Positions 46,432 to 54,375 of a stretch of 64,000 nucleotides of DNA are shown in pieces. Source of the stretch: Serratia sp. AKBS12 (GTDB lineage Bacteria > Pseudomonadota > Gammaproteobacteria > Enterobacterales > Enterobacteriaceae). The stretch lies in the NCBI RefSeq assembly GCF_024793895.1, contig NZ_JANUSB010000015.1, positions 1,116,001-1,180,000 on the forward strand, read 5' to 3'. The stretch's first letter is position 1. Every line of letters starts with the position of its first letter. A model generated the notes under the pieces. That model was not told the origin of the DNA. It did not search any database and was given only the letters and a program-made list of their open reading frames with translations. Both the position numbers and the translations under genes were made by a program.

Positions 46432-47604
46432 ATGTTAGAGCTGCTGTTTCTGTTGCTGCCCGTCGCCGCCGCCTATGGCTGGTATATGGGCCGCAGAAGC
46501 GCTCAGCAGGATAAACAGCAAGAGGCCAACCGACTGTCGCGCGAATACGTCGCTGGGGTCAACTTCTTGCTTTCCAACCAGCAGGACAAAGCGGTCGATC
46601 TGTTTCTCGATATGTTGAAAGAGGATAGCAACACCGTCGAAGCCCACCTGACGTTGGGTAACCTGTTCCGTTCGCGTGGTGAAGTCGATCGCGCCATTCG
46701 TATCCATCAGGCATTGATGGAAAGCGCCTCGTTGACCTTCGAACAGCGTTTACTGGCGGTGCAGCAACTCGGACGCGATTACATGGCCGCTGGCCTGTAC
46801 GATCGCGCCGAGGACATGTTCAGCCAGTTGACCGACGAAACCGATTTCCGTATTTCCGCGCTGCAACAGTTACTGGTCATCCATCAGGCGACCAGCGACT
46901 GGCAGAAGGCGATTGACGTGGCGGAAAGGTTGGTCAAACTGGGTAAAGACAAACAACGGATTGAAATTGCGCACTTCTACTGTGAACTGGCGTTACAGGC
47001 GATGGGTAGCGACGATCTCGACAAGGCGATGGGCCTGTTGAAGCGCGCGGCGTTGGCGGACAAGCAGTGCGCGCGCGTTTCGATCATGTTCGGCCGCATC
47101 TACATGGCGCAGGGAGAGTTCACTAAAGCGGTGGAATCACTCAAGCGCGTGCTGGATCAAGACAAGGAACTGGTCAGCGAAACGTTGCCGATGTTGCACG
47201 AATGCTATGAGCAGTTGCCGCAGTTGCAGGGCGCATGGGCTGAATTCCTCAAGCGCTGCGTGGAAGAGAACACCGGCGCCACCGCCGAACTGATGCTTGC
47301 CGAGATCATCGAACAGCATGAAGGGCGCGATGTGGTGCAGGTTTATATCAACCGACAGTTGCAACGTCACCCCACCATGCGGGTGTTCTATCACCTGATG
47401 GATTACCACCTGGCGGATGCCGAAGACGGGCGGGCCAAAGAGAGCCTGTTGCTGTTGCGCGACATGGTCGGTGAACAGATCCGCACCAAGCCGCGTTATC
47501 GCTGTCACAAATGCGGTTTTACCGCGCACTCGCTGTATTGGCATTGTCCATCATGCCGCGCCTGGGCGTCGGTGAAACCGATTCGCGGTCTGGATGGCCA
47601 ATAA
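46432..47604 (+). CDS. lapB: Lipopolysaccharide assembly protein B
   Basis: LapB (YciM) is an essential inner-membrane protein that recruits LpxC to the FtsH protease and links LPS synthesis to export. The 390-residue protein begins with a membrane helix (residues about 2-18), then a series of TPR helices (for example EAHLTLGNLFRSRGEVDRAIRIHQ), and ends with a rubredoxin-like zinc site (CHKCGFTAHSLYWHCPSC). All four metal cysteines are present. It is coupled to lapA. A strong hairpin overlaps the stop codon. Confidence 0.96.
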   Translation: MLELLFLLLPVAAAYGWYMGRRSAQQDKQQEANRLSREYVAGVNFLLSNQQDKAVDLFLDMLKEDSNTVEAHLTLGNLFRSRGEVDRAIRIHQALMESASLTFEQRLLAVQQLGRDYMAAGLYDRAEDMFSQLTDETDFRISALQQLLVIHQATSDWQKAIDVAERLVKLGKDKQRIEIAHFYCELALQAMGSDDLDKAMGLLKRAALADKQCARVSIMFGRIYMAQGEFTKAVESLKRVLDQDKELVSETLPMLHECYEQLPQLQGAWAEFLKRCVEENTGATAELMLAEIIEQHEGRDVVQVYINRQLQRHPTMRVFYHLMDYHLADAEDGRAKESLLLLRDMVGEQIRTKPRYRCHKCGFTAHSLYWHCPSCRAWASVKPIRGLDGQ

Positions 47605-47633
47605 AAACGGGGCGATAATTCGCCCCGTTTTGT
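47604..47633. terminator. Bidirectional terminator between lapB and the RHH gene
   Basis: A perfect 11-bp stem AAAACGGGGCG / CGCCCCGTTTT with loop ATAATT lies between convergent stop codons, with A and T runs at the ends. Confidence 0.93.
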
Positions 47634-47642
47634 TTGATTCGC

Positions 47643-47939
47643 TTATTTCTTCTTGCTGCTCTTCACGCCGGTTTTTAACAGTTGGCGCAACTTCTTGAGT
47701 TCTTTCTGGCTTAACGGCTGTTCGATGGCTTCTTCGGTTTCCTGATTATCAATTTCGCCGTGGTGCAGCGCGTTTGCCTTTTTGCTGGCCGCGTCGGCAT
47801 TGACTGCTGCGGTAAAGCTGTCTTCCAGACGTTGGCATACCTCGGCGCTTAACGAGAGTTGGCTCTCCAGGGCCGCAGCTTTGATTTTTTCTTTTAATTC
47901 CAGAGGAATTTTAATAGTCAGTGTCGATATCTCGCTCAT
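47643..47939 (-). CDS. Small ribbon-helix-helix (Arc/TraY-like) DNA-binding protein
   Basis: A 98-residue protein. Residues about 5-43 (STLTIKIPLELKEKIKAAALE...LSLSAEVCQRLEDSF) form an Arc/MetJ-type ribbon-helix-helix with the DNA-contacting strand TLTIKIP. The rest is polar and acidic, then ends in a Lys-rich tail (TGVKSSKKK) that could add non-specific DNA or RNA binding. No toxin or partner gene is adjacent. It is a single gene between lapB and a DUF1471 gene; the target promoter is unknown. Confidence 0.75.
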   Translation of the reverse strand: MSEISTLTIKIPLELKEKIKAAALESQLSLSAEVCQRLEDSFTAAVNADAASKKANALHHGEIDNQETEEAIEQPLSQKELKKLRQLLKTGVKSSKKK

Positions 47940-48066
47940 TTTGAAGCCTTTCTGCGATTAGAAGATCTCAAGCTAAGCCAGTAACCTTTCACTGTCTAGT
48001 GTGTAATAAAAATTTAATATATATGTAACATTTGGCGCGGGGGGCTAACGGCGGGGGACAATCAGG

Positions 48067-48090
48067 TAGGGCCCAGTGAATCGGGCCCTA
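48067..48090 (-). terminator. GC-rich inverted repeat behind the DUF1471 gene
   Basis: TAGGGCCC / GGGCCCTA with an 8-base loop lies just downstream of the DUF1471 stop on the minus strand. There is no T run, so termination is only suggested. Confidence 0.45.
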
Positions 48091-48102
48091 TACCAACAGC
48101 TA

Positions 48103-48363
48103 TTATTTATAGATAACTGCGGTACCGTGCATCAGGTTATTGCCGGTGGTTGAGGTAATGCGATAGCCGTTGGCACCCTGAGCTTCCGCTTTGGCTGCCA
48201 GTTTGGCCTCCAGACCGCTGAGGGTCGATGCATGGCCGGCAGAAACTACGCCTGCGGCGGTCAGGTTTTCAGCTTGTGACATATCAACCGGCTCGGCGGC
48301 AACGGATGCAAAAGAAGTCATAGCGATAACCGCAGCTGCTGCAAAATATTTGATGTTTTTCAT
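48103..48363 (-). CDS. DUF1471 (YdgH/BhsA/McbA-like) periplasmic protein
   Basis: An 86-residue exported protein. The signal peptide MKNIKYFAAAAVIAMTSFASVAA is cleaved before EPVDMSQAENL. The mature 60 residues fit the DUF1471 fold: AAGVVSAGHASTLSGLEAKLAAKAEAQGANGYRITSTTG (read as segments) and the closing LMHGTAVIYK. Family members such as BhsA and McbA respond to stress and affect biofilm. Which member this is cannot be told, since the family is large in enterobacteria and paralogous. Confidence 0.82.
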   Translation of the reverse strand: MKNIKYFAAAAVIAMTSFASVAAEPVDMSQAENLTAAGVVSAGHASTLSGLEAKLAAKAEAQGANGYRITSTTGNNLMHGTAVIYK

Positions 48364-48690
48364 GTTGCTCTCCAGATGTATTTTTCAGTTTGGAAGCGGC
48401 TTGCTTCCGATAAGTTAAATGATATAGCAGCCAGAAAAGAATAAAACCGGATATTGCTGAGTATCTTTATCAAATAATTTGATTGATAATTTACCCATCT
48501 TGACGCTGCTTTACAGCAGGTGGGCTAGGTCAAAAACGCTTCCTGACCAGCAATGACAGAATGTGGCGTAAGATTACCTTTATCGTCGGGGCGGTTGCGG
48601 CTGGGATTTCGGCTGGCTGGCATGTAGAATGCGGCGGTCGGTTTTTACGGGTGATGACCATCCATGTCCATTTTACAGAAGGGTGAACAA
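48364..48690 (+). other. 327-base region between the DUF1471 gene and pyrF
   Basis: No gene is seen. The left part is AT-rich and should carry the promoter of the DUF1471 gene; the right part should carry the pyrF promoter. I see no clear pyrimidine attenuator hairpin with a T run. Confidence 0.4.
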
Positions 48691-49419
48691 ATGAAGTCGG
48701 AAAATAAAACCAATAACAAAGGCTTAAAATCGTCGCCGATTATCGTTGCGTTGGATTACGCCGATAAAAATGCGGCGCTGGCCTTTGCCGATCGCATTGA
48801 CCCGCAACACTGTCGGTTAAAAGTGGGCAAAGAGATGTTCACGCTGTTCGGGCCACAGCTGGTCAACGACCTGCACCAGCGCGGCTTTGAGATCTTTCTT
48901 GATTTGAAATTCCATGATATTCCCAATACTACCGCGCGCGCGGTGGCCGCTGCTGCAGAACTGGGTGTGTGGATGGTCAACGTGCATGCCAGCGGTGGGG
49001 CTCGCATGATGACTGCCGCCAAAGAGGCGCTACAGGCTTATGGCGCCGACGCGCCGTTGCTGATTGCGGTTACCGTATTGACCAGCATGGAGGCCGACGA
49101 TCTGCGCGGCGTTGGTATCGATCTCGAACCGGCGGCGCAGGCGGAGCGTCTGGCCCGTCTGACGCGCGACTGCGGTCTGGATGGCGTAGTCTGTTCCGCG
49201 CAGGAAGCCGAACGGCTGAAGACCGCCTGTGGTCGCGAGTTTCAACTGGTGACGCCGGGGATCCGCCCGGTCGGCAGTGCCGCTGGCGATCAGCGCCGGG
49301 TGATGACCCCGCAACAGGCATTAGCTGCCGGTGTCGATTATATGGTCATTGGCCGGCCGATCACCCAGTCAGCCGATCCGGCTGCGACGCTGGCCGCCAT
49401 TGGCGCCTCATTGGCATAA
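48691..49419 (+). CDS. pyrF: Orotidine 5'-phosphate decarboxylase
   Basis: PyrF makes UMP, the last step of de novo pyrimidine synthesis. The 242-residue TIM barrel has ALDYADKN (first strand), the catalytic Asp-x-Lys-x-x-Asp in [22 protein letters not shown], and the phosphate site [10 protein letters not shown] with VIGRPIT. The frame also opens at ATG 48664, but AAGGG is seven bases before ATG 48691, so I use that. Followed 11 bases later by yciH, as in E. coli. Confidence 0.96.
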   Translation: MKSENKTNNKGLKSSPIIVALDYADKNAALAFADRIDPQHCRLKVGKEMFTLFGPQLVNDLHQRGFEIFLDLKFHDIPNTTARAVAAAAELGVWMVNVHASGGARMMTAAKEALQAYGADAPLLIAVTVLTSMEADDLRGVGIDLEPAAQAERLARLTRDCGLDGVVCSAQEAERLKTACGREFQLVTPGIRPVGSAAGDQRRVMTPQQALAAGVDYMVIGRPITQSADPAATLAAIGASLA

Positions 49420-49430
49420 AGGAGCCTGCA

Positions 49431-49757
49431 ATGAATGACAACAATAGCCGCCTGGTGTACTCCACCGACGGTGGACGCGTCAAGGAAGCAGAACCGCAAC
49501 CACAGCGCGCCAAAGGTGATGGTGTGGTGCGCATTCAGCGTCAAACCAGCGGTCGCAAGGGTAAGGGGGTTTGCCTGATCTCTGGCGTCGAACTGGATGA
49601 TGGCGGATTGGAAAAGCTGGCGGCGGAGCTGAAGAAAAAATGTGGTTGCGGTGGTTCGCTGAAAGACGGTGTGATAGAAATCCAGGGCGATAAACGCGAC
49701 CTGCTCAAACAACTGCTTGAGGCCAAGGGTATGAAGGTCAAATTGGCAGGTGGTTAA
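49431..49757 (+). CDS. yciH: SUI1/eIF1-family protein YciH
   Basis: A 108-residue protein related to eukaryotic initiation factor eIF1 (SUI1 domain). In E. coli YciH can discriminate against non-canonical initiation complexes and represses translation in stress. Residues about 30-105 form the SUI1 domain (VRIQRQTSGRKGKGVCLISG, LAAELKKKCGCGGSLKDGVIEIQGD, KGMKVKLAG as segments). The N-terminal 25 residues (RLVYSTDGGRV) match the YciH family. AGGAG precedes the ATG, and it is cotranscribed with pyrF. Confidence 0.95.
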   Translation: MNDNNSRLVYSTDGGRVKEAEPQPQRAKGDGVVRIQRQTSGRKGKGVCLISGVELDDGGLEKLAAELKKKCGCGGSLKDGVIEIQGDKRDLLKQLLEAKGMKVKLAGG

Positions 49758-49945
49758 GCACTGTGGCCATGCCGCAGTATACGGCTGCGGCATGGTATAG
49801 GGTGTTGCTTGGGCGTTGGCCCGGATCTGCAGCAAGACGCCGCAGATGAAGTGTAGACAGACCTGTAATTGTTATTGCTTGTTAATGCGTCAAAGCGTTA
49901 TCGCTTTTGCCCGCCTTTGCGGCAGCGGTCTCATCCATCAAAGGC

Positions 49946-50164
49946 TTATTTGCCGACCTGATGACCGATGATCCCACCGACTGCGGCACCCCCCAGCGTC
50001 CCTAATGCGCTACCATCGGTCAGCACTGCACCGCCGACTGCACCGGCACCGGCACCGATTGCGGTGTTACGGTCACGTTTGGACATGTTGGAACAGGCGC
50101 TCAATGAAAACGCCAGGGTAATAGCCAGAGCGGCTGTGGCAAAACGTTTGGTGATAATCATCAT
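49946..50164 (-). CDS. osmB: Osmotically inducible lipoprotein OsmB
   Basis: A 72-residue outer-membrane lipoprotein. The signal peptide ends in the lipobox LSACSN, and the mature part is a glycine-zipper segment (AIGAGAGAVGGAVLTDGSALGTLGGAAVGGIIGHQVG as repeated Gly/Ala units). E. coli osmB is induced by osmolarity, RpoS and the Rcs system; similar control is likely, though I did not identify the sites. Two ATGs are in tandem (50164, 50161). Position after pyrF-yciH is conserved. Confidence 0.95.
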   Translation of the reverse strand: MMIITKRFATAALAITLAFSLSACSNMSKRDRNTAIGAGAGAVGGAVLTDGSALGTLGGAAVGGIIGHQVGK

Positions 50165-50563
50165 GACTTCTCCTTAGCATTGGCTATATGGAAGTGCCTT
50201 AATAAGTATAGGCGTGATCCATCAAATAAGCCTGCTACTAACACCCATACAGTATCGAAATAAAACTTGGCATTTTTTGCTCAAAGCCAAATAAATAAAA
50301 CCTGACGGCAGTATTGCCGCCGTTAATTAGTATAAATACCCACACAAATATTCACAGGTAAAAAATCTTAAATTCCTTACTAACTGCGCGTGATTTGCGT
50401 TTTTTATCGGCAAGCCGCGATCGGTGGAGAGGGACGAGGGGCATCAAGCGCGCAGAAACGCTTTTCCAGCAGAAATCTGCGCGGTCTTTAGCGAGTTTTG
50501 CCATACCTGCCGCCGCGGTCGCCTTTGACAATAGGTCAAGAATACGCGATTGAGGAATAGCCG
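50165..50563. other. 399-base osmB-araD intergenic region
   Basis: No gene is supported. The part from 50200 to 50400 is AT-rich and holds the osmB promoter on the minus strand; the 50405-50530 part is GC-richer. I see no obvious pair of AraC half-sites in front of araD, though they are hard to recognise by eye. Confidence 0.4.
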
Positions 50564-51259
50564 ATGCTTAACGAACTAAAACAACAGGTGCTGGAGGCCA
50601 ATCTGGCATTGCCGCGCCATAACCTAGTTACTTTTACCTGGGGCAACGTCAGCGGTGTCGATCGCCAGTCAGGACTGATGGTGATAAAACCGTCCGGCGT
50701 TGAATATCCGGCAATGACGCTCAGCGACATGGTGGTCGTGGAACTGGAAAGCGGCAAGGTGGTGGAGGGCAGTAAAAAACCCTCTTCCGATACTGACACC
50801 CATCGCGCACTGTATCTCGACTTCGCATCGATTGGCGGCATTGTGCATACCCATTCTCGTCATGCCACCATCTGGGCGCAGGCCGGTCTGGACATTCCCG
50901 CCTGGGGGACCACTCACGCCGATTATTTTTACGGCGACATCCCCTGTACCCGCATGATGCATGATGACGAAATCGACGGTCGTTACGAATGGGAAACCGG
51001 CCGGGTGATTATCGAAACCTTTAACCAGCGCCAGCTGGATGCGGCGGCGGTACCGGCGGTACTGGTGCATTCGCACGGACCATTTTCCTGGGGAAAAGAC
51101 GCCGACACCGCGGTGCACAACGCGGTAGTGCTGGAAGAAATTGCCTATATGGGGATTTTTTCGCGTCAGCTGGTGCCCGGTTTACCGCAGATGCAGCAAA
51201 TCCTGCTGGATAAACATTACCTGCGCAAGCACGGTAAAAACGCCTATTACGGTCAGTAA
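50564..51259 (+). CDS. araD: L-ribulose-5-phosphate 4-epimerase AraD
   Basis: AraD converts L-ribulose-5-phosphate to D-xylulose-5-phosphate. The 231-residue class II aldolase-fold protein has all catalytic and zinc residues at E. coli numbering: Asp76 (PSSDTDTHR), His95 and His97 (VHTHSRH), Asp120 (THADYF), His171 (VHSHGPF) and Tyr229 in the C-terminal AYYGQ. It is as close to AraD as to UlaF/SgbE by pattern, closer at both ends. araB and araA are not adjacent, so this is a lone epimerase gene. It lies between osmB and yciT, which are neighbours in E. coli. Confidence 0.9.
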   Translation: MLNELKQQVLEANLALPRHNLVTFTWGNVSGVDRQSGLMVIKPSGVEYPAMTLSDMVVVELESGKVVEGSKKPSSDTDTHRALYLDFASIGGIVHTHSRHATIWAQAGLDIPAWGTTHADYFYGDIPCTRMMHDDEIDGRYEWETGRVIIETFNQRQLDAAAVPAVLVHSHGPFSWGKDADTAVHNAVVLEEIAYMGIFSRQLVPGLPQMQQILLDKHYLRKHGKNAYYGQ

Positions 51260-51301
51260 ACCGTTTCAGCAAACTCGGGCATACGACTATGCCCGAAGTC
51301 A

Positions 51302-52048
51302 TCATTCGTTGACCAAATCGAAGGCAATACCGCTGCGCTTTAACTGGTGCTGATAATCCAGCGACAGGCGCGAGTCGGTGATCACGCGCCCAATCTTGGC
51401 CAACGGCCTTAAAGGGTTGGGTTGAATCTGCCCAAATTTGGACGAGTCGGTCAGGATAATGTTTTCCACCCCTTTCTCCAGCACTGCATTTACCACGTCG
51501 GCGCGCATCATATCGCGACCGGTGAAGCCGGTTTCTGCATGGTAGCCGTCAATGCCTATAAACGCCTTGTTGAAATGCACCTGCTGAATGCACATACGGG
51601 TTAGCGGGCCAACCACGGTTTCGCTTTTTTTCTGGTAGATACCGCCGAGTACGATCACTTCGCACTCGGTTTCCTTGAGTAGATTGGCGATGTAATGGCT
51701 GACGGTGATCAACGTGACGTGTTTGCGTTCGGCCAGGTAGCGTGCCAGCAGGGCGTTGGCGCTGCCGCTTTCGATAAAAACGGTCTCGCCGTCATTGATC
51801 TGCGTGGCGGCATAGTGCGCCAGTTTTTGCTTGAGGATGAAGTTGGACATCATGCGTGCATCGACGTCGTCACTTTCCAGCGCCAGTGCCGAGCCGTGTA
51901 CGCGTTTCAGGTAGCTGCGCTTTTCCAGCAGGTTCAGATCCTGGCGGATGGTGACCTCGGAGACGCCAGCAGCACGAGCCAACTCGCCGACGCTGATGCG
52001 CCGACGGTCGTTGACCAACTGTAAAATGGTTTGTTGTCTTGAATTCAT
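51302..52048 (-). CDS. yciT: DeoR-family transcriptional regulator YciT
   Basis: A 248-residue DeoR-type regulator with the N-terminal helix-turn-helix ([12 protein letters not shown]..., [24 protein letters not shown]) and the phosphosugar-sensing domain ([45 protein letters not shown]). The close match to E. coli YciT extends through [11 protein letters not shown] and [20 protein letters not shown]. coli YciT has been linked to osmotic response; the ligand is not known. It is convergent with araD; araD is probably not its ancestral partner. Confidence 0.93.
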   Translation of the reverse strand: MNSRQQTILQLVNDRRRISVGELARAAGVSEVTIRQDLNLLEKRSYLKRVHGSALALESDDVDARMMSNFILKQKLAHYAATQINDGETVFIESGSANALLARYLAERKHVTLITVSHYIANLLKETECEVIVLGGIYQKKSETVVGPLTRMCIQQVHFNKAFIGIDGYHAETGFTGRDMMRADVVNAVLEKGVENIILTDSSKFGQIQPNPLRPLAKIGRVITDSRLSLDYQHQLKRSGIAFDLVNE

Positions 52049-52383
52049 AATAGCCTGATGGTGCGATTGCCAACGGGCAACCGCAAAGATAAAAGTATAA
52101 ATAATCAGTTTTGTTCACGCGATAGCGGTAGCGACGCATTAAGGGATAATGCGGTAAAGATGAGCGAATTTCCAGCCATGTGCATCACTAAATCATGATA
52201 TGGGTCAAGAAGTTGCCCATAGCCGGTTGGTGATCGACTGGCCACAAGCCGGCATATCGCATCGATGCCATGCCGCTCGGCGCTGGCGGTTGCGAGCCAA
52301 ACCGCATTAATCAGCGCCTCGTCGCCCCGATCGTTTATGATGGTGTGAACACGGATAAACTCACAACGATTCAGGAGGCTTAA
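52049..52383. other. 335-base yciT-fsaA intergenic region
   Basis: No gene supported. It must carry the divergent promoters of yciT and fsaA. AGGAGG at 52373-52378 is the fsaA ribosome binding site. Long frames on the minus strand here run into fsaA and are shadows. Confidence 0.4.
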
Positions 52384-53049
52384 ATGGAGCTTTACCTTGA
52401 TACCGCCGATGTCAGTGCGGTGAAACGCCTGGCGCGTGTGCTGCCGCTGCACGGCGTGACCACCAATCCGAGCATTGTGGCACAGGCAGGAAAACCGATT
52501 TGGGAGCTGTTGCCGGCGTTGCGCGACGCGCTTGGCGGTACCGGCAAACTGTTCGCCCAGGTGATGGGCGGTGATGCCGAACGCATGGTGGCGGAAGCGG
52601 TGTTGTTGCACCAGCGCGTACCGGGTCTGATCGTCAAGGTTCCGGCCACCGCCGAGGGGCTTGCGGCAATCAAGAAGCTGAAGAGTATGTCGATCCCGAC
52701 GTTGGGTACTGCCGTTTACGGTGCAGCACAGGGGCTGCTGTCGGCGTTGGCCGGCGCCGAATATGTAGCACCTTACGTTAACCGCGTCGACGCCCAGGGT
52801 GGCGATGGTATTGTCATGGTACGCGAACTGCAGCAGTTGCTGACGTTGCATGCTCCGCATGCCAAGGTGCTGGCCGCCAGTTTCAAAACGCCACGCCAGG
52901 CACTGGAATGCATGCTGGCCGGCTGTCAGTCGCTGACGCTGCCGGTTGAGGTGGCGGAGCAGTTGCTTGCCATGCCGGCGGTGGACGCCGCGGTAGCAAA
53001 GTTCGAACAGGATTGGCAGAGCGCGTTTGGTAGCCACGTGCCTGGTTAA
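52384..53049 (+). CDS. fsaA: Fructose-6-phosphate aldolase
   Basis: Fsa cleaves fructose-6-phosphate to dihydroxyacetone and glyceraldehyde-3-phosphate and is a transaldolase-type TIM barrel. The 221-residue protein has the N-terminal [19 protein letters not shown], and the Schiff-base Lys85 in [11 protein letters not shown], then the long invariant segment [20 protein letters not shown] with [13 protein letters not shown] strong AGGAGG precedes the ATG. It has its own terminator and precedes kdgT; in E. coli fsaA is elsewhere. Confidence 0.95.
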   Translation: MELYLDTADVSAVKRLARVLPLHGVTTNPSIVAQAGKPIWELLPALRDALGGTGKLFAQVMGGDAERMVAEAVLLHQRVPGLIVKVPATAEGLAAIKKLKSMSIPTLGTAVYGAAQGLLSALAGAEYVAPYVNRVDAQGGDGIVMVRELQQLLTLHAPHAKVLAASFKTPRQALECMLAGCQSLTLPVEVAEQLLAMPAVDAAVAKFEQDWQSAFGSHVPG

Positions 53050-53068
53050 GGTGCGAGGCGATAGCCAC

Positions 53069-53092
53069 AGGCGGCGCTAAGCCGCCTTTATT
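53069..53092 (+). terminator. Terminator of fsaA
   Basis: AGGCGGC / GCCGCCT stem with GCTAA loop followed by TTATTG, 20 bases after the fsaA stop. The T run is short. Confidence 0.7.
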
Positions 53093-53129
53093 GTATGTTG
53101 CGTCTATTTTGAAATGAATAATCTTAAAT

Positions 53130-53148
53130 ATTGAAACGCCGTTTTGAT
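53130..53148. promoter_or_regulatory. Candidate KdgR box upstream of kdgT
   Basis: The segment ATTGAAACGCCGTTTTGAT agrees with the KdgR consensus AATRAAAYRNYRTTTYATT at 16 of 19 positions, including the core TRAAAYRNYRTTT. It lies 136 bases before the kdgT start. KdgR repression of kdgT, relieved by 2-keto-3-deoxygluconate, is established in enterobacteria. Confidence 0.7.
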
Positions 53149-53283
53149 ATTATGCGTTCGATCACTTTAATTCAGTAGTTGAACAGTTAATCTGCGCAAC
53201 GAAAACATCAACGAAGCCTGCCCAAGTCGGTAGCTGTCGGCGATGCGTTGCTGTAACCCGTTCAAATTAAAGTGGAGTAGGTA

Positions 53284-54267
53284 ATGCAGATTAAACGTGC
53301 GATAGACAAGATCCCAGGCGGCATGATGCTGGTGCCGCTGTTCATTGGTGCGGTGTGTCACACCTTCGCGCCGGAAGCGGGCAAGTATTTCGGCTCGTTC
53401 ACCAACGGATTGATTTCCGGCACCGTACCGATTCTGGCGGTATGGTTCTTCTGCATGGGCGCCTCGATCAAGTTGAGCGCCACCGGCACCGTATTGCGCA
53501 AATCAGGCACCCTGGTGGTCACCAAAATCGCCGTAGCCTGGCTGGTGGCAGCGGTTGCGTCGCGTTTGTTGCCAGAGAACGGCGTAGAGATCGGCTTCTT
53601 TGCCGGATTGTCCACGCTGGCTCTGGTTGCGGCGATGGATATGACCAATGGCGGTCTGTATGCCTCGATCATGCAGCAGTATGGTACCAAAGAGGAAGCC
53701 GGCGCCTTTGTGCTGATGTCGCTGGAATCCGGCCCGCTGATGACCATGGTCATTCTGGGCACTGCCGGCATCGCCTCGTTCGAGCCACACGTGTTTGTTG
53801 GCGCAGTGTTGCCGTTCCTGGTGGGCTTTGCCTTGGGCAATCTCGATCCGGAACTGCGCGAGTTCTTCGGCAAGGCGGTGCAAACCCTGATTCCGTTCTT
53901 CGCCTTCGCGCTGGGTAACACCATTGACCTGGGCGTCATTGCGCAAACCGGTCTATTGGGGGTGTTGCTGGGGGTATCGGTGATTGTCGTTACCGGCATC
54001 CCTTTGATTATTGCGGACAAACTGATCGGTGGCGGGGACGGTACCGCCGGGGTGGCGGCATCCAGCTCGGCTGGTGCGGCGGTCGCGACGCCGGTATTGA
54101 TTGCTGAAATGGTGCCGCAGTTTAAAGCGGTTGCGCCGGCGGCCACCGCCTTGGTTGCCACCTCGGTGATCGTCACTTCGGTGTTGGTGCCAATCCTCAC
54201 CGCCATGTGGTCACGGCGGGTGAAAGCCAAGGCGGCGATGCGTGAACAGATAGCAGTGGTTAAATAA
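53284..54267 (+). CDS. kdgT: 2-keto-3-deoxygluconate permease
   Basis: KdgT imports 2-keto-3-deoxygluconate, a product of pectin and hexuronate breakdown, with protons. The 327-residue membrane protein of the KdgT family has ten or more helices, beginning [17 protein letters not shown] and carrying the conserved GAVCHTFAP, the DMTNGGLY motif (about residue 119) and [15 protein letters not shown] precedes the ATG. It is a single gene with a KdgR-box candidate upstream and a strong terminator downstream; kdgK/kdgA are not in the window. Confidence 0.95.
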   Translation: MQIKRAIDKIPGGMMLVPLFIGAVCHTFAPEAGKYFGSFTNGLISGTVPILAVWFFCMGASIKLSATGTVLRKSGTLVVTKIAVAWLVAAVASRLLPENGVEIGFFAGLSTLALVAAMDMTNGGLYASIMQQYGTKEEAGAFVLMSLESGPLMTMVILGTAGIASFEPHVFVGAVLPFLVGFALGNLDPELREFFGKAVQTLIPFFAFALGNTIDLGVIAQTGLLGVLLGVSVIVVTGIPLIIADKLIGGGDGTAGVAASSSAGAAVATPVLIAEMVPQFKAVAPAATALVATSVIVTSVLVPILTAMWSRRVKAKAAMREQIAVVK

Positions 54268-54325
54268 AACGAAGGGCGTCGATGGCGCCATCAGACGGAT
54301 AACAATCCTCCCTGCTTTGTCAGCA

Positions 54326-54352
54326 AACAAGGGCGCCGAAGGCGCCCTTGTT
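54326..54352. terminator. Terminator between convergent kdgT and cstA-type gene
   Basis: A perfect 12-bp stem AACAAGGGCGCC / GGCGCCCTTGTT with loop GAA. It lies between the two convergent stops; the flanking T runs are short. Confidence 0.82.
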
Positions 54353-54375
54353 AATGCTGCCTATTTACCGTGGGT

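Noticed and set aside
52105-53037. A 310-codon minus-strand frame opposite fsaA
   Set aside because: fsaA is fully conserved on the plus strand; the antisense frame has no recognisable domain.
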